A stretch of 64,000 bases of DNA from FEN-1279 sp964501535 (lineage in GTDB: Bacteria > Bacteroidota > Ignavibacteria > Tepidaquicellales > Tepidaquicellaceae): contig CAZCSV010000008.1 of NCBI GenBank assembly GCA_964501535.1, positions 16,829-80,828 on the forward strand. Direction: 5' to 3'. Position 1 is the stretch's first letter. Each line of letters opens with the position of its first letter. Positions 17,962-27,411 of this stretch are shown piece by piece. Below the pieces are notes generated by a model. The model was not told where the DNA came from, searched no databases, and saw only the letters and a list, made by a program, of their open reading frames with translations. The position numbers and the translations under genes were made by a program.

Positions 17962-19173
17962 TTGAAAAACTTAAATATCGGGATTATCGGCGGCGGTGCG
18001 GCTGGATTCTTCGCTGCAGTGGAAATTGCCTCAAGCAATCCTATGTATAAAATCACCATCCTCGAAAAATCTGATAAACTGCTTTCGAAAGTTAAAATAT
18101 CGGGCGGCGGGCGGTGCAATATCACCAATGCTTGTTTCGATGTCGATGAATTAGTAAAAAACTATCCCCGCGGTTTCAAAGAATTAAAAGGTGTATTCAC
18201 AAAATTTAATCCTTCCGATACTATTAACTGGTTCGAAACAAAAGGCGTTAAACTGAAAATTGAAAATGATAACCGGGTCTTCCCTTTAAGCAATAAATCC
18301 GAAACAGTCGTTAATCTTTTCCTTAGCGAAGCGAAAAAATATAATATCGAAATTGTTAAAAACTATACCGTCAATGAAATTAAAAAATCAAATACCGGCT
18401 TTACTGTAAATCCTCAGTCTAAATTTGCCATCACGTTCGATAAACTTTTAATTGCAACCGGGGGAAGTTCAAAGAGCGAATCTTTTTCCTTTGTAAAGAA
18501 ACTCGGTCATACAATTATCCCGCCTGTGCCTTCACTTTTTACTTTTAATGTGTTAAATCATCCTCTAAAAGGACTCGAAGGTATTAGTCTCGAAAAAACA
18601 AAAATCAAAATTCAAAAAACAAATCTCGCTCAGGTTGGGGCAATCCTGATTACACACTGGGGCTTTAGCGGACCGGCAATTTTAAAATTGTCTTCTTTCG
18701 GAGCGAGAGCAATAAACGAAAAGGGTTATGACTTTTTTGTTGAAATCAACTGGATTCCCGAGTTTGAAAATGTGAAGAAACACCTTTCCGAAATAAAATC
18801 CGATTCCCATAATCAAAAAATATCTTCTCACTCCCGTTTTAATCTGCCCTTGAGATTTTGGAAAAAACTCGTCTTGCTCTCGGGAATTAACGATGATCTG
18901 AAATGGACGGAAGCTTCAAAAGATAAACTCTTAAAGCTTGAAAAAATTTTAACCAACAGTATCTTTCACGTAAACGGTAAAACACCATTCAAAGAGGAGT
19001 TCGTTACAGCAGGCGGAATATCTTTGAAAGAAATCAACTTCCGGACTATGGAGAGTAAAATATGCGAAGGGGTGTACTTTGCCGGCGAAGTTCTCGATAT
19101 AGACGGCATCACCGGGGGTTTTAACTTTCAATCTGCATGGAGCACCGCATATATCGCCGCGAAATCAATTTAA
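17962..19173 (+). CDS. HI0933/BaiN family flavoprotein (NAD(P)/FAD-dependent oxidoreductase)
   Basis: FAD-binding oxidoreductase of the HI0933-like (YhiN/BaiN) family; the in vivo reaction is unknown for most members. Sequence landmarks are the dinucleotide-binding GIIGGGAAGFFAA at residues 6-18, the family marker SGGGRCNITNA, GFSGPAIL in the middle and the C-terminal FAD motif GVYFAGEVLDIDGITGGFN. At 403 residues it is full length. It starts with TTG at 17962; the Rossmann strand would be cut by any later start. Confidence 0.93.
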   Translation: MKNLNIGIIGGGAAGFFAAVEIASSNPMYKITILEKSDKLLSKVKISGGGRCNITNACFDVDELVKNYPRGFKELKGVFTKFNPSDTINWFETKGVKLKIENDNRVFPLSNKSETVVNLFLSEAKKYNIEIVKNYTVNEIKKSNTGFTVNPQSKFAITFDKLLIATGGSSKSESFSFVKKLGHTIIPPVPSLFTFNVLNHPLKGLEGISLEKTKIKIQKTNLAQVGAILITHWGFSGPAILKLSSFGARAINEKGYDFFVEINWIPEFENVKKHLSEIKSDSHNQKISSHSRFNLPLRFWKKLVLLSGINDDLKWTEASKDKLLKLEKILTNSIFHVNGKTPFKEEFVTAGGISLKEINFRTMESKICEGVYFAGEVLDIDGITGGFNFQSAWSTAYIAAKSI

Positions 19174-19204
19174 TTACATACGTAAAATTATTCTTTTTAT
19201 AAAT

Positions 19205-19241
19205 AAAAAAAATCCGCAGTCATATAAAATGACTGCGGATT
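19205..19241 (-). terminator. terminator of the 2-oxoacid:ferredoxin oxidoreductase operon
   Basis: A perfect 13-bp stem (AATCCGCAGTCAT / ATGACTGCGGATT, 19211-19223 and 19229-19241) with a 5-nt loop. The plus-strand A-run at 19205-19212 gives a U-tract for the minus-strand operon. It may also act on the convergent flavoprotein gene. Confidence 0.88.
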
Positions 19242-19264
19242 CGAATAAAATGTTTTTATCTAAA

Positions 19265-19831
19265 TTACTTCGAGACTTCTTCCATTAACTCTTTGCCCTT
19301 CATCAATGCATCACGGTTTAACGGAAGTAAATTATGATATCTTTCGGGCAATACTTTTTTTAATGCCTCAATAATCGAGTCGATTTTTACTATCGGTCGC
19401 TTTGCTAAATATGAACCAAGCAATACCATATTGGCAACTTTAACGTTGTTTAACTTGTTAGCCGCATCCGCCGCAGGTATCGGGTATATCTCAATGTCTT
19501 TTCTCTCCGATGCGTGCAATATATTTGTCGATTCGTATACTATTAATCCGCCCGGTTTTACTTTACTTCCGAACTTATCCATCGACGGCTGGTTTAATAT
19601 TATCGCAGTATCAAAAGTGGAAAGGATAGGCGAGCTTATTGTTTCGTCGGATATTATTGTTATGCAGTTTGCAGTTCCGCCCCGCATCTCAGGCCCGTAT
19701 GACGGCATCCAGGTTACATTTTTTCCTTCTACCATCGCCGAATATCCGAGTGTCTGCCCCATCGACAGTACCCCCTGTCCTCCAAAACCTGCTATTATAA
19801 TTTCTTCGGTCATAACTTCTTTTCCTTCCAT
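19265..19831 (-). CDS. 2-oxoacid:ferredoxin oxidoreductase, gamma subunit
   Basis: Gamma subunit of a four-subunit CoA-dependent 2-oxoacid oxidoreductase. The IIIAGFGGQGVLSMGQTLGY start and the MRGGTANC segment are hallmarks of this subunit, and the 188-residue length is normal. It is the last gene of the order ferredoxin - alpha - beta - gamma on the minus strand, 57 nt after the beta gene and followed by a strong terminator. The subunit order and alpha type fit the Kor/Vor group (2-oxoglutarate or branched-chain 2-oxoacids); the sequence alone does not decide the substrate. Confidence 0.93.
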   Translation of the reverse strand: MEGKEVMTEEIIIAGFGGQGVLSMGQTLGYSAMVEGKNVTWMPSYGPEMRGGTANCITIISDETISSPILSTFDTAIILNQPSMDKFGSKVKPGGLIVYESTNILHASERKDIEIYPIPAADAANKLNNVKVANMVLLGSYLAKRPIVKIDSIIEALKKVLPERYHNLLPLNRDALMKGKELMEEVSK

Positions 19832-19888
19832 TATTCTTTTAATCCCTGAATTCTTTCAGGTTTCATTTTTTTGTTTTATAAATTTGTT

Positions 19889-20710
19889 CTACTTTAATCC
19901 GGCAAGATCTTCCTTAGACGGAACCTTTACATCCCCAAGCGGATAATACGGCAGCATTTCCTTCTCAATAAACTCATTCGATTTTACGGGCGTCAGCTTC
20001 CAGTTGCTTGGACAGTTCGATATCACTTCTATGAAAGTAACTCCCTTTTTTAACTGCTGGTACTTAAACCCGTTCGTTACTGCCTTCTTAAATTTCCTCA
20101 CGTTTGCAGGCGTATGTACGGAATGCCTTGATACATAAAATGCACCTTTCAAGGGAGCTAACAGTTCGCACATTTTTAAAGGCATACCCGCAAAACCTAC
20201 ATCTCTTCCGTAAGGACTTGTCGTCGTCTTCATACCGGCTAACGTCGTTGGAGCCATCTGTCCGCTTGTCATTCCGTATACCGCATTGTTTATGAATATT
20301 ATCATTATATTTTCACCCCTGTTTACACAGTGAACCGTCTCTGCCGTACCTATTGCCGCCAAATCCCCGTCACCCTGATAGGTAAATACATATTTGTCCG
20401 GTAATACTCTTTTAATTCCGGTTGCAACCGCTGTTGCCCTACCGTGTGCCGCCTCCTGCATATCTATGTTTAAATAATCATACGCAAACACCGAGCATCC
20501 TACCGGAGCTACACCTATCGTATTTTCCTGTATCCCCAGTTCTTCAATTACTTCCGCAATAACTTTGTGCGCCGTGCTGTGTCCGCACCCCGGACAGTAA
20601 TGCATCCTCGTTCCCGTTAAAGTAGTCAACGGTTTCTCATACACCAGTTCATATATATCTTCACCGTCAATAATACAATCTTTTTCGCCGGTTAACATTT
20701 CTTTTTCCAT
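19889..20710 (-). CDS. 2-oxoacid:ferredoxin oxidoreductase, beta subunit (TPP-binding)
   Basis: Thiamine-pyrophosphate-binding subunit that carries out decarboxylation of the 2-oxoacid. It shows the HYCPGCGH motif (Cys39, Cys42), the TPP/Mg motif starting at GDGDLAAIG and ending in the NN pair about 25 residues later, and TSGQMAPTT. At 273 residues it is the short beta type found in Kor/Vor enzymes. It lies 36 nt after the alpha gene. Need for TPP ties this operon to the thiamine uptake system proposed at 30-32.6 kb. Confidence 0.94.
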   Translation of the reverse strand: MEKEMLTGEKDCIIDGEDIYELVYEKPLTTLTGTRMHYCPGCGHSTAHKVIAEVIEELGIQENTIGVAPVGCSVFAYDYLNIDMQEAAHGRATAVATGIKRVLPDKYVFTYQGDGDLAAIGTAETVHCVNRGENIMIIFINNAVYGMTSGQMAPTTLAGMKTTTSPYGRDVGFAGMPLKMCELLAPLKGAFYVSRHSVHTPANVRKFKKAVTNGFKYQQLKKGVTFIEVISNCPSNWKLTPVKSNEFIEKEMLPYYPLGDVKVPSKEDLAGLK

Positions 20711-20746
20711 AATCTATACTTTTTAAAATTTTTAAACTTTTTGTTT

Positions 20747-21811
20747 TTATTTTATTTTAGCTAATTTTTCGAAATTTTCCAGCACTTCATCCGGTCCGGG
20801 AATTATTCCACCCATTCTTCCGTAATGCCACACAGGTACCTTTCCTTCGACTGCTAACCTAACGTCTTCCACCATTTGCCCAGCGTTTAATTCAACGGTC
20901 AGTATTCCCTTCAAATGCCTGGATATCTCATCTATCTTACCATACGGGAAGGGATATAATGTTATCGGCCGCAACAATCCTAATTTAATTCCTTTTTCCC
21001 TTGCTAGTAATACCGTTTTATGACTTATCCTCGATGATAATCCGTATGCTACTATCAGGTATTCCGCATCATCCGTCAACACCTCTTCGAACCTTACCTC
21101 ATTCTTGCAAATCTCTTCGTATTTCTTATTTAAGAGTAAATTAACCTGCTCCATTTTTTCCGGCTGTATAAAAAGTGACGTAATTATATTTCTTTCCCTG
21201 TCCTTTGTTTTTCCCGTTGTTGCCCAGTCTTTTTTTATCGGCTTTACTTCCCTCTTTTTGAAAATTACTTTTTCCATCATCTGCCCGATTGCACCGTCAG
21301 ATAACATTAAAACGGGATTCCTGTACTTGTCGGCGAGTTCAAATCCCAGAAAAACAAAATCCGCCATCTCCTGAACGCTGTTCGGTGCAAGCACTATCAG
21401 GTGGTAATCTCCGTGACCGCCGCCTTTTGTCGCCTGAAAATAATCCCCCTGGGAAGGCTGAATAGTACCAAGCCCCGGACCACCTCTGTTTACATTTACC
21501 AGTAAACAAGGGAGTTGAGCCGAAGCAATGTAAGATACCCCCTCCTGCATTAAACTAAAACCGGGTGATGAAGATGAAGTCATTACCCTCGCGCCTGCTC
21601 CCGCTGCGCCGTAAATCATATTAATTGATGCAACCTCGCTTTCCGCTTGTAATGGAATTCCATACCTGCCCGGCATCTCACGCGACAAATATTCCAATAC
21701 CTCGGATTGCGGGGTTATAGGATAACCGAAATATGCATCACACTTCGCCTGTATTGCCGCCTCCGCCATTGCTTCGTTACCCTTCATTAATCTAATATCG
21801 AGTTCTTCCAT
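20747..21811 (-). CDS. 2-oxoacid:ferredoxin oxidoreductase, alpha subunit
   Basis: Pyrimidine-binding/transketolase-like subunit of the oxidoreductase. Key segments are the LMKGNEAMAEAA start, YFGYPITPQSEVLEYL, AESEVASINMIYGAAGAG and RGGPGLGTIQPSQGDY. The C-terminal transketolase-C-like part has VAYGLSSRI and LRPITLYPFP. The 354-residue length is the type often labelled VorB (3-methyl-2-oxobutanoate) or KorA (2-oxoglutarate) in annotations, so specificity is left open. The ferredoxin gene lies 145 nt upstream. Confidence 0.93.
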   Translation of the reverse strand: MEELDIRLMKGNEAMAEAAIQAKCDAYFGYPITPQSEVLEYLSREMPGRYGIPLQAESEVASINMIYGAAGAGARVMTSSSSPGFSLMQEGVSYIASAQLPCLLVNVNRGGPGLGTIQPSQGDYFQATKGGGHGDYHLIVLAPNSVQEMADFVFLGFELADKYRNPVLMLSDGAIGQMMEKVIFKKREVKPIKKDWATTGKTKDRERNIITSLFIQPEKMEQVNLLLNKKYEEICKNEVRFEEVLTDDAEYLIVAYGLSSRISHKTVLLAREKGIKLGLLRPITLYPFPYGKIDEISRHLKGILTVELNAGQMVEDVRLAVEGKVPVWHYGRMGGIIPGPDEVLENFEKLAKIK

Positions 21812-21956
21812 AATATAAAATTATTAAGTTTGTATTTATTAAAAATTTGATTTTGTTGACTGATAACAAGGAAGTTTTTACCGGAATAACTTACTTTATT
21901 AATCCCAAACCCCTCTGTGCGTAATCAGTAAAATCAGTAATAGAAATCAACGACTG

Positions 21957-22271
21957 CTAACGGTCTATTTTGATTTTCATATCTGACTGAACATTTTTTA
22001 CTTCCGCAACAAGCTCCTTTTTCTTCGGACTTGTGCGATATACTTTTATTACCCCGTCCGGACAAACAAGAGCACAATTCGTGCATCCCGTGCAAAGATC
22101 ATCTATTATTACCGCATATCTGTATCCAAAATTGTTAATGTCTTTTGACATCTTAATCGCATTTTCATTGCAGGCTGTTATACATATTTCGCACCCTTTG
22201 CACCTTTGAATGTCAACTACTGTCTTGCCTTTAACTTTACGGGGCTTCTTTGCTGCTGCTGTTTCACTCAT
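21957..22271 (-). CDS. 2x[4Fe-4S] ferredoxin subunit of the 2-oxoacid oxidoreductase
   Basis: Delta-type subunit that accepts electrons from the TPP-bound intermediate. Two classical clusters are visible: CKGCEICITAC and CTGCTNCALVC, each followed by further cluster residues. The protein is 104 residues long with basic N- and C-terminal extensions. It is the first gene of the four-gene operon, with a longer gap (145 nt) to the alpha gene than between the others. Confidence 0.93.
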   Translation of the reverse strand: MSETAAAKKPRKVKGKTVVDIQRCKGCEICITACNENAIKMSKDINNFGYRYAVIIDDLCTGCTNCALVCPDGVIKVYRTSPKKKELVAEVKNVQSDMKIKIDR

Positions 22272-22471
22272 AAATTTGACTTTTGGAATGTGTTAATAAA
22301 TTACTATTTGGAAATTATTTAAAATTATCTTAAAAAAAAATACTAAAAATAGGGAGATTTTAAAGCTTTTTGATTATATTACAGTTTCTGTTTTACTTTT
22401 ACTTTTTAAAAATTTTATGTTAACTTTAGATATAATTAATATTTTTAAAAACTAAATACCAAAGAATAAAC

Positions 22472-25400
22472 ATGGAAAAATATAATTCTTTTGTGACAAA
22501 ATCATTTGTTTTAATAATTTTGTTACTTTCAATTTCATTTGGGGATGTAAATTCCCAGGTTTACAACTACTATGATAGTTGGGGTCCTGCCGGAATAAAC
22601 ATTGTTAAGCAGAATCCGTCCGGCATTGTCGTGAATTACTCCATTAAAAATTTCAACTTCAATGATGTCAATGTCGACGGCATAAATATGAAATCTGTTC
22701 ATCTGCCGGATGTTTTCCTGCCTAATAACGAAGGCTATCCGGACCTGCCCGGGACAAGCCGTATGATAGCTGTCCCAAAAGGTGCTTATGCAACTTTTAA
22801 AATTATTTCCAAGAGAACGGAGATAATTAAAGATGTATTAGTTGCACCCGCTCCAAGAATACCGAAAGATACCGAACCGGGACCACTGCAGTATAATAAG
22901 AATATGAGCGTATACTCTAAAAACGCCCAATATCCGGACAATCCGGTCTTATTATCCGAAATCTCTAAAATTAGAGAACTCGATTTCGTTACTCTTGGTA
23001 TTACTCCTTTCCAGTATAATCCCCAGACAAAAGAACTTATTGTATACAGAGACCTGCAAATTGAAGTTAACTTTGTCGGCGGAACAGGTTATTTCGGAAA
23101 CGATGCATACAGGAGCAGATGGTTCGACCCGATACTGGAGGATGCTTTTATTAACGGTTCTTCTTTACCAAAAATTGATTACGGAAAGAGAAACGTTGAA
23201 TGGGAAAATACAAGAGCTTATGGATACGAGTATATAATTATCTGTCCAAACGTTCCCGAGTTTTTACAATGGGCAGACTCGATACGGAACTTCAGAATTG
23301 CACAGGGAATAAAAACCGGAATATTCACTCTAACGCAAATCGGCGGAAATGATGCAACAATCATAAAGAACTTCCTGACCAATGCCTGGAACAACTGGCC
23401 GGTTAAACCGGTTGCGGTTCTGATGCTTGGCGATTACAATCCTCCGGTTACAGCAAACGCTGTTACTTCTCCGATATACAACAGTTATTGTGTTTCGGAT
23501 AACATGCTCGGTGATATAGACAACAATCAACTGCCGGATTTGATAATGGCACGTATGACGGCACAGGATGCCACACAGCTACAGACAATGATTACGAAAT
23601 TTCTGGACTATGAAAGAAACCCCCCGACAGATGCAAACTACTATCTCAAACCAATCACTGCACTTGGATGGCAGACAGAGAGATGGTTCCAGATTTGTTC
23701 GGAAGCTGTAGGCGGTTTCTGGAAGAAAATCATGGGAAAGAATCCCACAAGGATTAATGCAATTTATTCGGGAACACCAAGTACGATATGGTCGACCGCA
23801 ACAAACACTGCAACGGTTGTTAATTACTTTGGACCTGCGGGAACATATTATATTCCTCTGACTCCCGATTCACTCGGCGGATGGAGCGGTGGTACAGCAC
23901 AGATGGTCGTTAACGCTATAAACGCCGGTGCTTTCGCCCTCCAGCATAGAGACCACGGATCAACATCAGGCTGGGGCGAACCCGCTTTCCAAAGTTCAAA
24001 CATCGACCAGCTTACCAATAATAACAACAAACTTTGTTTTATTTTCTCGATTAACTGCTTAACGGGAAAATACAATAATTCTTCCGAGTGTTTTACGGAG
24101 AAATTCCACAGATATAAATATAACGGATTAAACGCAGGGGCGCTCGGTTTAATTGCGGCATCAGAAACTTCTTATTCGTTTGTCAATGACTGCTATGTCT
24201 GGGGTATGATGGATAATTTCTGGCCACAGTTCATGCCGACCTACGGCACCACGCCTGCATCAAGAGATTTCAAACCTGCGTTCGGAAACGCCGCGGGTAA
24301 ATATTTTCTGTATCAGTCGAGTTGGCCTTACAATACAAGTAACAAGGAAGTTACATATCACTTATTCCATCATCACAGTGATGCGTTTCTGGATATCTAT
24401 GCAAACGTTCCGACTAACATGACCATATCACATGCCTCTACAATAGCTACGGGCGTTACCACGTTCAACGTTACTGCCGAAGCCGGAGCATTCATTGCCC
24501 TGACAATCGATACGACCATACTCGGAACAGGAACAAGCACTGGTTCGACATTAAGCATTACCATTCCCGGGACACAGGTTCCTCCGCAAATTATGAAAGT
24601 AGTTGCCACCAAACAGGATAAATACCGCTATACCGCCAACGTTCAGGTAATCCCGAACTCCGGTGCTTATATAGTCAAAGATACATTGGGAATTAACGAT
24701 GCTGCTCCGCTTGGAAACGGCAATGGCATGATGGATTACGGTGAAACAAATAAATTAAACGTAAGAGTTAAAAATGTCGGCTCAGTCTCGGCAACCAACG
24801 TAAATGTTAAAATAACTACCTCGGATCCTTATATTACAATGACAGACTCAACCGAAAGCTACGGAACCATAAACGCAGGTGCAACAGTAAATAAAAACGA
24901 TGCTTTCGCTTATAACGTATCCCCGCTGATTCCAGACGGAAGATCCGTTAATTTCAATTTCACGGCAACAAGCGGAACAAACACCTGGACAAGCACTTTT
25001 GCAATTCAGGCGCATGCTCCCGTTATGGAAATGGGAACCGTGGTTGTAAATGACTCCGCAGGTAATAACAATGGAAGGTGGGATATAAACGAAACCGTTA
25101 TGCTAAAAATTCAATTTAAAAATAGCGGAACATCGGGTTTGACTAACGGAGCAGGAAAATTAATTAAAAACAGCGCATACGTTACACTGAATACCGACAG
25201 TATTATCTATGGTACCATTCCTGCAGGAGGCTCGGTAATAAAACAATACAGTGCTACATCCTCGACAAGCACTCCAGCCGGTCATTCTGCGCAGTTCTTC
25301 TATAGAATGTCATGCAATATGAGAAGTCCCGTTATAGATACCTTTAACGTTACAATCGGTCAAAACATCTTTATAATCGGAAACGGTACTACTTCTTCGA

Positions 25401-26173
25401 CCCATCCGTTCTATACTTCTTATGCTGACGCAAGACAAAACATATTGTTCACTGCCGCCGAACTTAGCGCGGCCGGTTTAACCGCTTCTTATATTACCCA
25501 TCTCGGCTTTAATGTTATTACAAGAAGCTCAACCGTTATGAACGGATTCTCAGTGAAGATGCAGAATACTTCCGTAACTTCCATTTCCGGATTTACAAAC
25601 TCTGGCTGGACGAATTGTTATTCTGGTACTTATACCGTCCCCAATACAGGCTGGCAGGATATCGCCCTGACTCAACCTTTTGCCTGGAACGGGACATCTA
25701 ATCTCCTTATCGAAATCTGCTTCGATAACAGTTCTTCCGGAACAACATCGACCGTAAATTCAACTTCGATTAGTAATATGAATAGAGTGGGTTATTCATC
25801 CTCACTCTCGGGTTGTACAATCTCTACGGCATACTCGAGAACCTACAGACCAAATATCAGAATTACATCCGGTTCCGCTGTAGGTATTGTGAATAACAAT
25901 GAAATTCCGGTTACTTACTCGCTTTCTCAAAATTATCCGAATCCGTTCAACCCTGTTACATCCATAAACTATGCTATACCCAAGCAGAGTCTGGTATCGC
26001 TTAAGATATACGATATTCTGGGAAGAGAAATTACAACGCTTGTAAACGAAGTTAAAAATCCGGGATATTATACTGTCGATTTCAATGCATCGAATTTCGG
26101 AAGCGGTGTTTATTTCTACAAAATAACTTCCAATGACTTCACGGATATAAAGAGAATGATATTAATAAAATAA
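22472..26173 (+). CDS. secreted C25 (gingipain-like) cysteine peptidase with T9SS sorting domain
   Basis: Large cell-surface or secreted peptidase. The 1233 residues comprise a signal peptide (about 1-29) and a C25 propeptide-like region (about 50-215). The caspase-like catalytic domain runs from about 240 to 620, with the probable catalytic His495 in QHRDHG and Cys529 in FSINCLTG. Immunoglobulin/CARDB-like repeats follow (about 645-960), then a beta-rich region (about 970-1145). A type IX sorting domain lies at the C-terminus (SLSQNYPNPFNPVTSI to MILIK). Gingipain relatives usually cut after Arg or Lys, but specificity here is not known. It is a single gene with a strong terminator. It probably serves protein degradation for nutrition. 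Confidence 0.93.
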   Translation: MEKYNSFVTKSFVLIILLLSISFGDVNSQVYNYYDSWGPAGINIVKQNPSGIVVNYSIKNFNFNDVNVDGINMKSVHLPDVFLPNNEGYPDLPGTSRMIAVPKGAYATFKIISKRTEIIKDVLVAPAPRIPKDTEPGPLQYNKNMSVYSKNAQYPDNPVLLSEISKIRELDFVTLGITPFQYNPQTKELIVYRDLQIEVNFVGGTGYFGNDAYRSRWFDPILEDAFINGSSLPKIDYGKRNVEWENTRAYGYEYIIICPNVPEFLQWADSIRNFRIAQGIKTGIFTLTQIGGNDATIIKNFLTNAWNNWPVKPVAVLMLGDYNPPVTANAVTSPIYNSYCVSDNMLGDIDNNQLPDLIMARMTAQDATQLQTMITKFLDYERNPPTDANYYLKPITALGWQTERWFQICSEAVGGFWKKIMGKNPTRINAIYSGTPSTIWSTATNTATVVNYFGPAGTYYIPLTPDSLGGWSGGTAQMVVNAINAGAFALQHRDHGSTSGWGEPAFQSSNIDQLTNNNNKLCFIFSINCLTGKYNNSSECFTEKFHRYKYNGLNAGALGLIAASETSYSFVNDCYVWGMMDNFWPQFMPTYGTTPASRDFKPAFGNAAGKYFLYQSSWPYNTSNKEVTYHLFHHHSDAFLDIYANVPTNMTISHASTIATGVTTFNVTAEAGAFIALTIDTTILGTGTSTGSTLSITIPGTQVPPQIMKVVATKQDKYRYTANVQVIPNSGAYIVKDTLGINDAAPLGNGNGMMDYGETNKLNVRVKNVGSVSATNVNVKITTSDPYITMTDSTESYGTINAGATVNKNDAFAYNVSPLIPDGRSVNFNFTATSGTNTWTSTFAIQAHAPVMEMGTVVVNDSAGNNNGRWDINETVMLKIQFKNSGTSGLTNGAGKLIKNSAYVTLNTDSIIYGTIPAGGSVIKQYSATSSTSTPAGHSAQFFYRMSCNMRSPVIDTFNVTIGQNIFIIGNGTTSSTHPFYTSYADARQNILFTAAELSAAGLTASYITHLGFNVITRSSTVMNGFSVKMQNTSVTSISGFTNSGWTNCYSGTYTVPNTGWQDIALTQPFAWNGTSNLLIEICFDNSSSGTTSTVNSTSISNMNRVGYSSSLSGCTISTAYSRTYRPNIRITSGSAVGIVNNNEIPVTYSLSQNYPNPFNPVTSINYAIPKQSLVSLKIYDILGREITTLVNEVKNPGYYTVDFNASNFGSGVYFYKITSNDFTDIKRMILIK

Positions 26174-26196
26174 ACAATTGACATAATACAAACATT

Positions 26197-26226
26197 AAGG
26201 GCTGTCCTTTCCGGACAGCCTTTTTT
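26197..26226 (+). terminator. terminator of the C25 peptidase gene
   Basis: G+C-rich 8-bp stem GGCTGTCC / GGACAGCC (26200-26207 and 26213-26220) with a 5-nt loop, followed by TTTTTT. It lies about 25 nt after the stop codon. Confidence 0.92.
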
Positions 26227-26301
26227 ATTTACGCTGAAATTTTTATTCGCCTTTAAATTTTCCAATCAATATTTTAAGTTGTAATATAAAGAATTGTGTA
26301 T

Positions 26302-26658
26302 ATGGATATCGAATTCTTCCGCGAATATGCCCTGAAGAAAAAATGTGTCAGCGAAGTACAACCGTTTGGTGACGATGTCATAGTATATAAGGTTATCGGT
26401 AAAATCTTTATGATGATGAATTTTGAAACCCCGTTCCAAATCAGCGTCAAGTGTGACCCCGAACTGGCAGTCGAACTGAGGGAAAGATATTGTGCAATTA
26501 GACCTGCATATCATATGAATAACAAGCACTGGAACATGATTGATGTGGACGGTTCGGTTCCCTCTAAGGAAATCCTCGGAATGATTGACCATTCGTACGA
26601 GCTTATTGTGAATAAATTTACAAAGAAAGAGAAAAAAATTTATAATAAAAGTAGTTAG
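26302..26658 (+). CDS. MmcQ/YjbR family (CyaY-like fold) protein
   Basis: Small cytoplasmic protein of the MmcQ/YjbR family, often described as DNA-binding-like; its function is not established. The pattern DIEFFREYALKKKCVSEVQPFGDDVIVYKV ends an amphipathic helix and enters beta strands, and the later YHMNNKHWNMIDVDG segment is the family hallmark. I chose ATG at 26302 over the GTG two codons earlier. Its final codons and TAG stop lie inside a 7-nt periodic repeat, so the natural C-terminus may have been changed there. Confidence 0.85.
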   Translation: MDIEFFREYALKKKCVSEVQPFGDDVIVYKVIGKIFMMMNFETPFQISVKCDPELAVELRERYCAIRPAYHMNNKHWNMIDVDGSVPSKEILGMIDHSYELIVNKFTKKEKKIYNKSS

Positions 26659-26742
26659 TAGTCAGTAGATAGTAGTTAGTAGAAGATATATTTTATAACT
26701 TAAAATGGAAAGTTTTATGCTAACTACTAACTACTATCTACT
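26650..26742. repeat. 7-nt periodic repeat with a 19-bp inverted partner
   Basis: Units of the type GTAGTTA run from about 26650 to 26683 and overlap the stop codon of the MmcQ-like gene. Inverted units run from 26722 to 26742. A perfect 19-bp inverted repeat (26664-26682 against 26724-26742) with a 41-nt spacer could form a long hairpin. A short T-run follows the second arm, so it might also end transcription. Confidence 0.8.
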
Positions 26743-26798
26743 TTTTAAAATTAAGAACGGTCTTTATAAATAATATATAATTAAATTGTATTAAAACT

Positions 26799-27341
26799 AT
26801 GTTGATTCTAATAGACATGGACGACGTACTCTCCGACTTCGACGGAGAGTTTTACAGAAAATGGAATGAAATTCATCCGGATAAATATATCACACCTCCG
26901 CACGAGAGAAAAAAATTCTATCTGAGCGATGAATCTCCCGAGGGATATATCGAACTAATTAGAGCAATTTATACTGCCCCAGGCTTTGTAAAATCTCTTA
27001 CGGAAATACCCGGAAGCATCAATGGAATAAAAGATATCGCATTAAGAGGTCACACTGTTTTTATTTGTACAACTCCTCTGAACGCATATCAGAATTGCGT
27101 TAAGGAAAAATATGAATGGATAGAAGAACATCTCGGATTCGAATGGACTAAAAAACTAATCCTTACCAAAGACAAAACACTTGTGCGGGGAGATATTTTG
27201 ATTGACGATAAACCTGAAATCACAGGCGCGGCAAAACCCGTATGGGAGCACATTTTATTCGATAAACCGTATAACAGGCATACAAACCATCAGAAAAGAA
27301 TGACATGGAGTAACTATAAAAAAATTTTATTCAAAGAATAA
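26799..27341 (+). CDS. HAD-like 5'(3')-deoxyribonucleotidase (NT5C type)
   Basis: Predicted to dephosphorylate (deoxy)ribonucleoside monophosphates. The HAD motif I DMDDVLSDFDGEF begins at residue 6, motif II lies in FICTTPL, and the late acidic motif is ILIDDKPEI. The length of 180 residues and the PGF-x-x-L substrate-loop segment are typical of the NT5C family also found in mitochondria and phages. It is probably transcribed alone; the gap to tex holds 7-nt A/T repeats. Confidence 0.85.
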   Translation: MLILIDMDDVLSDFDGEFYRKWNEIHPDKYITPPHERKKFYLSDESPEGYIELIRAIYTAPGFVKSLTEIPGSINGIKDIALRGHTVFICTTPLNAYQNCVKEKYEWIEEHLGFEWTKKLILTKDKTLVRGDILIDDKPEITGAAKPVWEHILFDKPYNRHTNHQKRMTWSNYKKILFKE

Positions 27342-27360
27342 AATAAACAGGATAAAGTAC

Positions 27361-27411
27361 ATTTTTAATTTTAATATGTAATTTTAATTTTTAATTTTTA
27401 ATATTTAAATT
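27361..27411. repeat. A/T-only 7-nt periodic repeat upstream of tex
   Basis: Degenerate AATTTTT-like units with about 7-nt spacing fill the gap between the nucleotidase gene and the TTG start of tex. They leave no room for a classical Shine-Dalgarno sequence. It may be simply a low-complexity promoter region. Confidence 0.4.

Noticed and set aside
19431..19946. 171-codon antisense frame across the gamma and beta subunit genes
   Set aside because: Spans the ends of two clear genes on the opposite strand; no own features.
26650..26742. CRISPR-like reading of the short periodic arrays
   Set aside because: Units are 7 or 9 nt without spacers, and no cas gene is nearby.
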